NCBI GenBank assembly: GCA_036571765.1 | Contig: BROE01000020.1 | Span: 1,692,537 to 1,756,536 of the forward strand | Source of the DNA: Plecoglossus altivelis | Taxonomy: Eukaryota; Chordata; Actinopteri; Osmeriformes; Plecoglossidae | DNA: 64,000 bases | Direction: 5' to 3' | Shown: positions 1 to 13,500 of the stretch, piece by piece | Layout of the letters: the number at the start of each line of letters is the position of its first letter | How positions within the stretch are numbered: the first letter of the stretch is position 1 | Made by a program: the position numbers and the translations under genes | Notes under the pieces: model-generated | What the model was told of the DNA's origin: nothing | Databases searched by the model: none | Seen by the model: the letters and a program-made list of their open reading frames with translations, nothing else

Positions 1-785
1 CCTGATTTCTTACTACTTTTGAAATTCTCCTTGCCTTGACAGATCAATTACTCTGCAGGGTCTGGGGATCCGGTCACACCACTAACATGAGGGTTTCAGG
101 GTGGTTTTCTACACTTCATTTCTCTCTCTTTCCTTCTTTCTCACCCCTATCATCTTTTTTATTTCACCCTTTTTCTCTCCCTCCACCTCTCACTCTCTTT
201 CACCATCATATTTCTCCCTCCCTCACATCTCCAAACGTCAATCCCCCTATCCACATCCCTATCGCCAACCCCACCTACATCTTAATCCCACAAGGACCCC
301 ATTAACGATCACATACCTTGGTGTCATATAGGGCTTTGACTTTTGATATTTGGATAGAGAAATGACAGCTATGAGACTTTTTCAAAAACATGTAATTTGG
401 TGCACTTTTTGCCCTTCTATTACACTGTATACTTTGCTGGAATATAAATATCTATTGGATACAGTTGATTTCATACATACTGCAGAACAGGCTAATATCT
501 GCAGGTTGCTATTGATACTGGTACAAGTCATTATGTTAGACAGCCAGTCTTCTTTGAAGTGAAGCACACTTGCCTGGACCAAAATGCAACACTGGTGATT
601 GAGGAAACAGTCTGTATGTATTTGAGCAGTGACAGAACGATGGCCTGAGCCATATGCCCTCCTGTGACTTAAGCATCCATGTTTGATGACTCGACTCAAC
701 TGTAAACACTGGGCACTGCTTGATGTGTTCAACATCAAAGAAAGCAGGACTGGCATGTGAATCCTTATTCCTCTCTGGTTCCCAG

Positions 786-3700
786 TCACGACTTCATTGG
801 AGAATTCACCACAAGCTACAGAGAGCTGTCCAAAGGCCAGAGCCAGTTCAACGTCTATGAGGTAAATGGAAATAGGAGGAAGCAGGTTAAACAAGACACG
901 AGGCTATGTTTGGTTGGATGATATGATGTGTATGTGTGCATTGCAATTGAATAGCAGGGACTATTCAAGCAACAGCTTCAGAAACTGGCAACTGCCTCTA
1001 TTTATTTAAATTACACACTATATTCGGATTGGTGCCTTTATATGGTGATTCAAGATTTAGATCATGTGCATGAATGTATTACGTTGTAACATTCTCCATC
1101 CTTCTAATCAGTTGTCTTGTCTGTGCAAAAGCCTTGTCTTTGTATTGTCATATAGTTTTTTTGTATATTTGTATAGACAGCCATAGACAGTCTATAATGA
1201 AATCAAATAGTAAAAAAGACGACACACTAGAGGAAGGAAAATTGTACACAAGTGGGATGAATATTCCCTCCACATAGAGCATGAATTCTAGAAATCTTGG
1301 GTCGTTTTCAACATTTGCATGAAATGAAAACTAAAAGATTTTCAAATGACATGAGTATGTAATTTCTTTCTCATCGATATCATAACAAATGTTTGAACTA
1401 GGAAATTGTACATTTTTACCCACTAAATGAACTCAGATACATGTCTCAAAATGGTTCGGACAGGAAATGTTCACCAAGGCATGGTTCACCATGGAGATCT
1501 CATCTTTTCAAAACAGTTAAAAGATGTTTGGGCATCAAGGTTATGAGTGTCTGGAGTTGTGTTGTTGGAATTTGGTCCCATTCTTGCCTTCAATCGGTTT
1601 TCAGCTGCAGAAGTGTTTGTGGTCGTCTTTGACATGTTTTTTGTTAAATGATGCGCCAAATGTTCTCTGTAAGTGAAAGATCTGGACTGCAGGCAGGCCA
1701 ATTCAGCACCCGAACTCTTCTACTATGAAGTCATGTTGTTGTAATAGCTGCAGAATGTGGTTTTGCATTGTCCTACTGAAACACATAAAACCTTCCCTGA
1801 AATTGTCTGGAGGGGAGCATATGTTGCTCTAAACCGTTTATATACCTTTCAGCATTCATAGTTCTTTCCAAAACATGTACACCTCCAATACTGTATGGTC
1901 TTTTGCGCCCTCATACCATCGGAGATGATGGCTTTAGAACTGATAACACAAAGGAAGATCTCCCTCCTCTTTTGTCTGGAGAACACTGCGTTCTTGATTC
2001 ACAACAAGAATGTCACATTTGTATTTGTCGGACCATAGAACACTTTCCCACTTTGATGTAGTCCATTTTAAATGACCCATGGCCCATAAGACACAACACC
2101 GCTCCTGAACCATGTTCGCATATGACTTCCTTTTTGCATGATAGAGCTTTAGTTGCAGATGGCACGGTGGATTGTGCTTGCTAACAGCGCTTTCTGGGAG
2201 TATTCCAGGGCCCATTTCGTAATGTCACTGACACAATCATGCTGAGGGCCTGAAGACCATGGGCATCCAGTAAAGGTTTTCAGCCTCGTCCCTTAAGCAC
2301 TGTGATTTTGCCAGTTTCTCTGTATCTTTTGATGTTATGCACTGTAGATTATGAGATTTGCAAAGCATTTGCAATTTGATGTTGACGAATATTGTTTTTA
2401 AAGTATTCCACAGTCTTTGTACACACTCTTTCACAGATTGGAGAGCGCCTACACATCTGAGACACTCTCAGACCTCCCTTTCATAGCTAATCAAGTTACA
2501 GACCCAATGTAAATGTACTTAAATAGTTGCTAGAAGTGCTCCTAGCTGAATCGTAACTTAATTTCTTTCTTTTTCAACCATTTCTTGCCTCTGTCCCAAC
2601 TTTTTTGCGACATGGTATCAAATATGAAATTAGTTCATTTAGTGGATGGGGATGGAATAAATGGGGATAAATGTTATCTATTTTCTATTGTGAATTAAAT
2701 ATTGGCCCATGTGATCTGAAAGTCTTATAGTTTTCAATTCATTCACATTTTATTTATCCTAACTTTTCTGGATTTGGGGTTATAGATTCTTTAGAAGGGT
2801 ACAGTTTTCTACAAAAATTTCTACAACATTTATGTATTATTAATTTACATACATCAGCTGATATCATCTGACAAAGATTAATTCATTTTAAATGGTCTGT
2901 ATTGATAGCCTGAATATAGACAATTACACAGTTTATCCAATTATTTTACTCCAGACATTGATGAACTGTGATCTTCAGGTATTATCGTATATTCTCTTGT
3001 TCAAGCCTTGACATGGCCTCTCAAATACTTGGTTTGTCTTGATTGTGGTCATCAGATTGTCATGATTAAAGACAAACTTTGATCCAGTCTGAGGTTGTAT
3101 GTACGCCAGAGCAGGTTTTCATAAAGACTATTTAAACATGTAGGTATGTTCATCATTCCCTCACTGCTGACCAGTCTCTCACCATATGTGAGTGGAACCT
3201 GGCTATTTAGCCAGACACAGTGCTTGACATTCAAACTATTGAGTCCTATTTTTATCTTGTCAGATGTGATCATTGTTTGTGCTCTCAATTTTGTTTGAAA
3301 AAACTGGTACTCTTAAGATTCCCCAATGAGTACTTGGCCACATCCATGACCCATCTTGCCTATTTAGTGTGTCTGATTAGAAAGCTCTAGTAATAATCTT
3401 GCCTCCACAGATGGAAATCATTTTCAAGGTTTTACCTAACCTTCCCACAACCTCCTGCACTGGGCACCGTGAGATGAAACGTAGACAGTATTTTATATTT
3501 TAAAATCATGTTTTTAGGTTTAAAAGAGGTCATCTTTTTTAGGTTTGTCATGAGGGGTATTGTGTATACACTGAATAAAAGAAAACTGAGCATGTGCAAC
3601 AAAAAAAAGAGGTCAGATTTATTTTCAAAGGCACTGTGCACGTAATGTCCCTATCTTTCAGTACAACTCCTTTATGTTGCAAAGCAATACATCTTGTTAA

Positions 3701-4481
3701 TGACATTCTGCATCAGCATTTACCAACAGGAAATCATTACTGCAAGTGGATTTTTCCTCTAATGCGCCACTGCTAAGATATCCTCAATTCCCTCTTGTTG
3801 TCAAGGTTCTGAATCCAAAAAAGAGAGGCAAGAAGAAGAAATACATCAATTCAGGAACAGTGAGTACCACATTGAACCGTTTTTCCATTTATTTTATTGA
3901 TGTTATCCATGGCGGCATGTCATGTCTTATGCAGTTAATGGAGCCTATGGCTTTGGTCTTACCCCTTTCGCTTTTGTCTTCATTTTATCTACACATGCTC
4001 TAATTTCCCCCTATTTGTCTGCTCTCCCTCTATCTCTTCTTTAAAGGTGACACTCCTGTCATTCAAAGTAGACTCGGAATACACGTTTGTGGACTTCATT
4101 CGGGGAGGGTGAGCCCAACAACACCCTAACTCGCCTGCTTACAATATATAAAATGTCAAGGCCCCTTCGATGTTTACCCCTTTTTATAGTGTTGACAAGC
4201 CAGTGGAAATATTGCTCAGCTCATCATGACTGATTTTAATTGCTTTGTCCTTATACTGTCATTTTAGAAGTGGTAAAAAATGTACGTGTTGCTGTTGTTT
4301 CTACTAGGACACAGCTCAACTTCACTGTGGCGATAGACTTTCACTCCTCAATGGCCATGCCAGAATAAAAAAAGACCCATAGACAACTGGCGAGGTTCCC
4401 TAAAATATATATATAATATCTTATATATACTAGTATATATATACTTATATATAGTTAGTACTATTATTATTGAGTGAAAAA

Positions 4482-4534
<53 letters not shown>

Positions 4535-7500
4535 TTGTGTGTCTTTTTCACTCAATAATTTTATTAAAGTTTTGGATTTTTTATAAAATGTATTTAAGCC
4601 TAATTGATACTCCCCAGAACCCCCTCATCGTTACGATATTTTGAGAATAATTATGTCTAATATAACAATAGCGTGTAAAATGTGGTTGGCTTCAATTGAT
4701 ATACCTAAGGATTTTAAGTTCATTAAGTACATTATGTAAGTCACCAGAGACTAAATTGTTATTGAGCTCACTCATTAGTACACTCTGGTGTGTGCTGGAC
4801 TGACAGATTCTCTTTGTCATCCAGCCCTCTGGGGAACAAGAACCATAGACTGTCCATGGAGTAAAATTACCCTCTCATGTATCTCCTGTTCCCTTCTATT
4901 GCTCCGGGGAAAACAAATGTTTTTGCAGGTAACCCTTCCCAGCCCACTTCCCTCCATTATATGAGCCCGTACCAGATGAATGCCTACGCCATGGCCCTGA
5001 AGGCTGTCGGGGAGATCATCCAGGACTACGACAGCGACAAGATGTTCCCTGCCTACGGCTTTGGAGCCAAGTTGCCCCCGGATGGCAAGATCTCTCACGC
5101 CTTCCCGCTGGTAAGGGAGGGAAGGAGGGATGTGGATAGGGATATTGGTACTAATGGAGTGAGACGAGGGAAAGAGACAGGTAGATTGAAAGGAAGGGGG
5201 GGGGGGAGAAGATGGTGAGGGAGTTGAGATAGAGGGATGGGAAGGGTCAGAGAGATGGAAATGGAGGGGAGATAAAGCAATACAGAGGTAGGAGAAAGGG
5301 AGATTCAGAAAGACAGTGATTCGGAGAGTGAAATAGAGAGATAGATGGGGAGGGATGAGAGGGAGGCAAGGGGGGAGGTAATGAAGATGACGAAGTTGTA
5401 AGGAGCCAGAGGAGGGGGTCAAGATGAAGGAAAAAAGTCATTTCATTCCAAAAGTAACTCATGCAAGTTGATGTCAATGTATTTTTTCCAGTACATGTAT
5501 TTGCCCCTCACACATTTGTGTTTTGGTGGGTCAACTTTGTCAACAAATATTATTGAAGCATATTGGCTATCCAGAACTTGGTAAAAGGTCTGACAGATAA
5601 AGCTATAATTTTACAAAATCATTGCCAGGACCTCAAATAAACCCATCTGCAAGACCTCAGGGGCTGCTGAAATTGAGCCCAATTCTATTTTGAAGCTCTG
5701 ATATGGAGAGCTGAAGGTCGCGCCAACTAGACAAGGCCTGAGCTCAAATATCTAGACATGGCCTGGGCTCATTTAACTAACTGTGGACTGCACTTACATA
5801 ACTCGATATGGACCACAATAATATAAATAAATATGAGATGGGCTCATATTTCTAGATATGGACTGCACTAATATAACTAGACATGAACCACGCTCACATA
5901 ACTGGAAATTAACTACACTCTGTAACTGGACATACAAGTACGAAAAGCAAATGCTATGGTGATGCAATGGGATTCAATGATAGCTCCTGGACCTGCCATG
6001 TAAAAAGTTGCGGAAATTGACACGAGAAGTAGAACAGAACAGAATCATCCCAGATGAGAAAATCGTTGAAAAGAGGAGTTATGTCGCAAAGCTACCAAAT
6101 CTATTTAACATAACTAAGGTATTTATGCCTACAGCCATATTCTGCATGGCTGGATAGCTCATGGGGTAAATTACAGGAGACTGGGGTTATAATCTGGGCT
6201 GGGACAGTATCTGGTTTTGGATATGAAGTCCCAATAAATATGAGATTAGATTAGGGATAGAAAGTAAACACATGGCAAGTGCCTCCTAGAACATGTGTTT
6301 GCTATCGGTCGAAGCGCAATAATTAGGAATAAAGTTCCACTGTGCAAGAGCATCACACACCAGCGATGAATCTTAGAGCAGTCCACAGTCTCCTCCTCTA
6401 CATGTATGATATCAAACTGTATGCTACGAGAGAGACTCACTGACTCACTGATCACATCAGTGATCACAACACTACACAACGTTGCATTCCACATTCTACG
6501 GCAATGACGTTGGAAAGAAGTGTGGAGTGGTCTCACTTCCATACAGATTCATCTTATCTGGACACACTCCCCCAACATCAGACATTGAGGAGAGCTACTC
6601 GCACCTTAGAACCTGGGTGAGGACATACGAAACAACTTGGAAATACTTGCAAATATGAGTCTCTGGGTGATCTGGACGCCATTGTTGTCTGAGCAAAATA
6701 CAACGGCAAAGAATTTCGAAAGGGATGGAAATGTTGAAGGAAAAAAGAACAAAATGGCGGGTCTCTAAAATAACTTGCTAGATAACCCAATTAAGAGAAC
6801 ATGAACGTGGCCCAAAACATGCTAATTCATCACCTTGGTTCCAAGTCTGTCTCTCTCTCTCTTTCTCTCTGTCTCTCCATCTCTCCCTCTCTCTCCCTCT
6901 CTCTCTGAGGGTTTGGAGGAGAGCCAACGTCACACTTCCTGGACCTTTGTTCACTACATCTGATCTGTACCAGAAATGTGGAACATCCTCTTTTTATAAC
7001 CTCATGCATTCAAGTTCTAAAACGTTTTCCTCTAGTTGTTCTTCTAGTTCACCCTCGTGTTCTCTCTCTCTCTTTCTCTCTCTGTCTCTTTGTTCCTAGT
7101 CACTTCTTCTTTCTGTTTCCCTATTCTCGACTCTTCCTCTTCCCCACAGGTGAAGCACCCCTTCCTCTATCTGCAATCTCTTGCCCAGTGTCCCAATTTT
7201 CCACATACATCACATTCTCATGTCCTGTCACCTGATACTCCTCAGCCTCTGCCCCTTAGTTGTCGTTTCCTTCTGTCTCACACTATTTTAAAGTGTGGTC
7301 GTTTTTCATTCTACTAAGTTGCACATTCGTTTTTCTGCCTTTTGTCTTTCCTTTCTTGTGTGTTGCCCCAAAAATATCACTCAAAGTCCTCATTCCAGGT
7401 ACCAGCAACATTGTAGTTTCAGCAATTTCTTTTTACCAATTCACAGAATAAAAACAGGAAAAACTCACTCAATGGTCTTTCATCAGCAAGACTTTAGAGA

Positions 7501-10500
7501 TTTCTACAAAGGAAGGAGCACAATGCACCCTCTCCTTATTGACCAGAGGATATTCAACCAACAAAATCGCACCTTGGATCTCTCTTCTCCAATCCCAGAG
7601 CTGTCTGTCTGGAAATTGAAGCAGACATTGTTGAACACATGGCGGACTTGCAAATTTGGAACTAGAATCCTATCGGCTTTCACTAAGACAAATTCAAGCT
7701 GACAACATTCTCCCCACTATATTTTCCCATTGTATAACAATAAAAAATGTATGTGTATTTATTATGGATTCGTCATTATTTTATACTCCCCTCATAACTA
7801 CGTGTTTCTTCTCCTCTATTCCTTGTTGTTTCAAAACAGACAAAACAAAAACTATTTTCTAACGTTTTCTTTAACTTGAACATTTTAAAAAATTGTACCA
7901 TTCAAACAAAACCTTGAACCTCACTACAACTTTGCCCAATGGAATCTATTTCAGTAACTCACCACTTTTCTTTTCTTTAATGTTTTTTTTACCAACTTAG
8001 AACAGCTTTGTGTACTTAATTTATCAGGGAACCCAAATTATATTTCTATTCTTTTTTATATTTCATATTTCTAAACATTTAACATTCCTGTCCCAAGGTT
8101 TCATAGATTTCGCATCCCTTGTCATTTTCGCATCTTGTCCTCTAAAACAATATTATACATTTTGGCAATCAGTCCCTCGTGCCATTTGCTCTTTAACGTG
8201 TGCAAGGAGTTATTTATTCTGGTTGTCTTCTCACATATACCATGGTCTTCATATCTCTTACTTACCTCTTTGTAAATATTGACCGACTTGTAGTAGAGGA
8301 GAGTAGAAAGGAAAATGTATTCTTACCTGAACTCACAACAAAACTACACCCACAGGCTATTCCTAGCGGAACAGGCCTCTGAGAAACAATTCAGCCGGAG
8401 GCAAATCTATCCCAGACTCCCCCATGCACTGTTTCAGCCCCCACCTTCGACGGGCTATTGAGATCTGGCTCGAAGGACCACGTTACATAAATTGTTAGAA
8501 GAAGTCGACAGTCATCGGGTTCAAAGAAAGTTCAATTGTTTTATTACTTCCAGCAAGGAGATAAGTTTGATCATGCTATAAAGTTGTCTAAACGTCCAGT
8601 CGTCATGCGTGCATCATTTGGACAACATTGGTTAAAATTATCCTCCCCTACATAGCATTTGCCTAGCTGATAATTATATTCATCCCACAGTTGATATTTA
8701 GTTCAAGGAACTAACATTGTTTGTCACAGGGTGCTGATAAAAATGGGAAGAAGACTTTGAGTGATATGTATTTTCCACGCCAGAGCAGTTTTCACTTTAT
8801 TAGGTAGGAAATATTACCCTGCAGTGTTCTTTTCATGCACTCTAAAGGTTACGTCCTTAATTTCTCTGATAGCTAAACATCAACTCTTTAAAGTCCTTGC
8901 AGTACAAGAAAGTTCTTTTACTCCATCAAGTACCCCCGAAGCCAACCAAATTAAGAGTGTACCCCTGGCACCTCTAAATGTCACTCATATCCAAATGGAC
9001 GTCCTCTCAATCAGCTTTCCAAATTAGCATTCACCACAGCGTGACGAAGCAATGCACAGTGGCATGTGGAGGCATCTTTAATTAGGCTGCCATTATCAAA
9101 GCCTGCTTGAACAAGCAGTTTGCCACAGGCTGCTGAGCTGCACTATGGAACAAAAGTTAATTACATGAAAGTATGAGCTTAGTATACATTGCAAATGTGT
9201 CTCGAGATATTTGGGCTAAGCAAGGAATTAGTTCAGAGGTGCTTTTTTAGCTTCTTCATTTCAAATGTTATGTTCTGAGTTTATGTGAGAAAAAGTATCC
9301 AACATTATTATTATCATTAAATGTGCACAGAGTTGATGAATCTCAAGGATGATTTTGTCAGAACTGTTTTGTCTACAAAAATGAATGAAGCACTTTTGTT
9401 TGGTTCTGGTTTTCAAATAAATGCTGGCATATATTCCCAACAATGTACATGTTGTACAAGTTGAGGCAATGATTACTAAAGTATTGTGTCTACTTCTCTG
9501 TTTCTTTCTGTCTTGCTGTAGAACTTCAACATGGACAACCCTAACTGCGTGGGGATCGAGGGCGTGCTGGAGTCGTATTTCCAGAGTCTGCGAACTGTTC
9601 AGCTGTACGGACCAACCAACTTTGCTCCTGTTATCAACCAAGTGGCACGGTGCGAGCTTGAGCGCATACAGGAACACGCATGAACATGCACATGCTCAAG
9701 CCCATGTATGAACACAAACATACACAGTCACAAATAGTGTGCTGAGTAAAGTCACACTCAAATATTGTTGCAAAGTAAAATGCAATTAAAATAATTGCGT
9801 ATGTGACACGCCCTACTCCCTAACAGTGTTCCAAGCCTAGATCAGCACAGATATGAATTACTTTGTTCAAACTTGATTGAGTTCAACATTTTTGTTGGAT
9901 TTATTTTTCACGCCAGTTCTAAACCAAATCTGCCTTGTCATGTCTTTTTCATACACTTTGAGTTCATCACCCACCATCTACCAGCTCTCAATTATTCCCT
10001 TGCTCAATTCATCTATTTCCTGTTTCCCCTTTCTCTCTCTGCTCTCTGGCAGACAGATCAACTTTGGTGTTATTCTATGCACTGTCGCATATCATTTTTT
10101 CCCAGCTCTAATGTTTTGGTGTAACTTCAAAATTGGATTGTGTTCCTCGAAGCTTACCATGGAAGGGAATCTCCAGAATTCAGAATGCATAAATAGAACA
10201 CAATCTCATTGATCTCCTCCAGCTTTGAAGTGGTGCTGACTTAAATCCAAATAAGTACCTTTATCACAAAATATCCTCAAAGTGAATTTCCCGATACTTG
10301 AATAGCTTGTGAATCAATGACTTTTCATCGGATTTTGTTAGATAATACAGTAATATTGCTGCTGCAATTTTTTCCTTCTCATAAGAAGAGCAATGTCATA
10401 GTTTGACTTTCACTTTTGCGTATGGTTGCATAACCAGCCAGAGAGAGTACAATTTCTGGGGACATTGTGAGGTGTGCTTGCTTTTGATGCAGATGGGTCT

Positions 10501-13500
10501 GTTTTTCCAACTACATTTTACTACTGATACCTCTGTATAGTTTAAGTCTGTATACTTATTATTTATGAAGATTGTATACTTTAAAAAGCCTGCATTTGTT
10601 GCCACTTATTTACACTTCAGAATACCAAGAATGAAGTGTAGGATGAAACAGTTCTCATTTATCTTGGTCCAATATGGGATTGGTGATAGGCTGTGTGGCA
10701 GCCTCTACATAGTTGAAACAGTTGCATGAAAACTAAGAAATTGAGTGAGAAATCCTGTAATCCTATGTAAAAATGATCCAAACATATATGACTTAAACTC
10801 TGAGTTTTTTCCCCTGTAGTAATATTTGTAAGCATTTACTTATACCGCATTTCATTAACAAGCTGATTCTAACAACATTAAATTACATTACACTGGCAGC
10901 ATCTCAGTTAAAATTGCAACTCAAACAGTACCATCTGCAAACTGAAAATATTCCACCAAAAAGTATGAATATTCTTGAAATCCTTTTTGGGAAAATTGAC
11001 AAATATAAAAAGTTTCCTTGAAATTGAAGTGATCATTATCTGAATTCTAATTCTAATGAATGGTCACTATCAGGCTTCCCCAGAGCTTGATAATGACCCA
11101 TTCATTTGACCAGGTGTAATAGAGCAGGGGAACCATCTAAAACTTTCAGGACATCGAGGACCAGTATTGCCTCCCCTCCTCCTCCTCCTCATGCCAATAG
11201 ACTATTGTCTATTGGCATGCAGACGTGCCCTGGTTTAGCATACTCCTGCTATTTAACTGCTTGTCCTGTCGCAGAACACACTTAAATCACAGCCCTGGGT
11301 CAACAACGAAAATGATCAAAGTTGGAGTGGTTTGGGGTCTACTTGAGAACAATCAGACAAACAATCAGATTTTTGTATCCAACCATAACATTTGCCATAG
11401 ATTAAATGTCCATTAAAGCAGAGGCTTAAAATGTCTGGATGACAGGTGAGGCGGGTGGAGTGAATCTGGATCAAACGGGCGATTTGGGGGTCCTGTACCT
11501 GGGTCTGGCAGTTACTGCTGTGACTGGTTTGTGTCTCTGTCTCCCTCGGAGACAGAGACACAAACTAGACAAACCAGACAGTTCAGACAGACCTGAAGGA
11601 TGTGGATGTGGATGTAGAGGTGAGTGGTCCGGTGTCAAGTGGCCAATCAAGTGGTCAATATGCCATTGACGAAATAATCCCCTATTTCGTAAAAAAAAAA
11701 AATCCTGTTTAACAAATGCTTATTGCGTTGCATTTCATATTTCCAAGTATTTTTTTGTGTACAAACTGTGATGAGTTTTGTATTGTATTGATGTTGATTC
11801 AGCTTTATTCTCCAGGTGAGGAAAATGTTACATTATGTCTACCAGGATGAGCTCTTCTGTAGAAGAGAATCCATTTCGCTGAAGCATAGGATGTACCAGC
11901 TGTTACTAGCCAGCTACAATACTAGCTACCAACTAGTTAGCTAAAACATTAATTAGTCCAATCATCAATCCCTCTTGCACTAAAGAAATTAGATGATAAA
12001 CTGGTGTCATTATACACTTCACTCTTAGTATTTGGAAGTGTAAATGAGCAACAACAAATGTATGGTTTTTAATCTATGTAGGCTCCATAAATAATGCAGT
12101 TTGCATAATTATTTAAAATATAAAAAACATAAGTTGTACCCAGTACAGCAACAGAAGCAAGCACACCTCTCAGTTTCCCCAGATATTATACCCTTTTAGT
12201 CATCATTCTATAATGGTAGGAATCAACTGAATCTGTATGTGCACAACAGATTTAAAGTATATCTATATTGCATTTTGTATTCAAAAAATGGTGCAATCGT
12301 GTCAGGTGCAGGGCATCCAGCTCAGAAGGTTGGTATGGAGCTAGCCATGTAGATGCCCACATGGCTAACAGGTCATGCTAACTAACTGTCATTGTCAATT
12401 GAAGCTCACTCAGTTTATTGTTTGACTGGTGAGAAAATGTTCACAAGGCAAAACATGTTCGATCTTACTAGAAAAAGTAGCAACAAGCTACAGTCTGAAA
12501 TACAATTGCTACTGCACTAGTAGACTGGCACAGGCGCAGTATGTTTCTGAACTAATCTGTCACATAACTAGATAGTAAGACAGAATATAGTACTCCATAT
12601 TGTGTCTCTCAATATATATATACATATAATGTATATATATATGTATGTACATGTATATTATATATTATATATATATATAGTATGCATGTGTACTGCTTCT
12701 CTTCACCATTCACTTCTCTCAGTAACAGAAGCCTGTATGCACATGCATTTTATAGAGAGAGATGTGGTTATTTAAGTGAGAGGAAACAGAGAGAGAGAGA
12801 GAGGAGTAGACAGGCCGAACGAAGCCAAAAGGGAGAGAGTGACTGACAGAAAGCACGACAGACAGTCAGGCTGTGGGGAGGGATGGGAAGTGAAATAAAT
12901 TTCCTCTGGAAGAGATGAGGTATGAAAAAACTAGTGAGTCAGGGAACAGGGAGAAGCAGAGTAAAGAGGTAATTAGACAGTGTGTGTGAGAGAGATGAAG
13001 AGACAGCAAAGAGGAGGGAAAGAGGGAGAGAAAAGTTATAGTGCTCCTCGTCTTATAGTGCTCTCTCATCTTATTACCCCCAGGCCAGACTGTGAGAGTG
13101 AGACAATCAGACAGCGATCCAGCAGGTCTCTCTCTGCCTTGCTGTGTCGACTATCACCTGTCAGATACACAAAGACACACATACTGACAGATGAGAGAGA
13201 GTCAGACATGGCCGGAAGCGAAGCAAAGGGAGAGAGTGACTGCAGATAAGCACGACAGACGTCGGCATGTGGGAGGGATGGAAGGTGATAGTAGGTTTCC
13301 TTCTGGAAGAGATGGAGGTATATAAACACTAGTGAGTCAGGAGGAAGCAGGGTGAGAAGCAGAGTAAAGAGGTAATTAGACAGTGTGTGTGAGAGAGATG
13401 AAGAGAATCAGAGAGAGAGGGAAGAGGGAGAGAAAAGTTATAGTGCTCCTCGTCTTATAGTGCTCTCTCATCTTATTACCCCCAGGCCAGACTGTGAGAG

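Noticed and set aside
382..894. 170-codon minus-strand open frame
   Set aside because: It overlaps the real plus-strand copine exon 786-861 and has no domain signature; it is an antisense shadow.
4817..5477. Long minus-strand open frames (201 and 76 codons)
   Set aside because: They are antisense of the copine exon 4929-5110 plus the GA-rich intron tract, giving low-complexity Ser/Pro/Leu sequence.
6978..7862. Overlapping plus-strand frames of 63-135 codons
   Set aside because: Pyrimidine-rich intronic sequence with no family motifs or supported splice sites.
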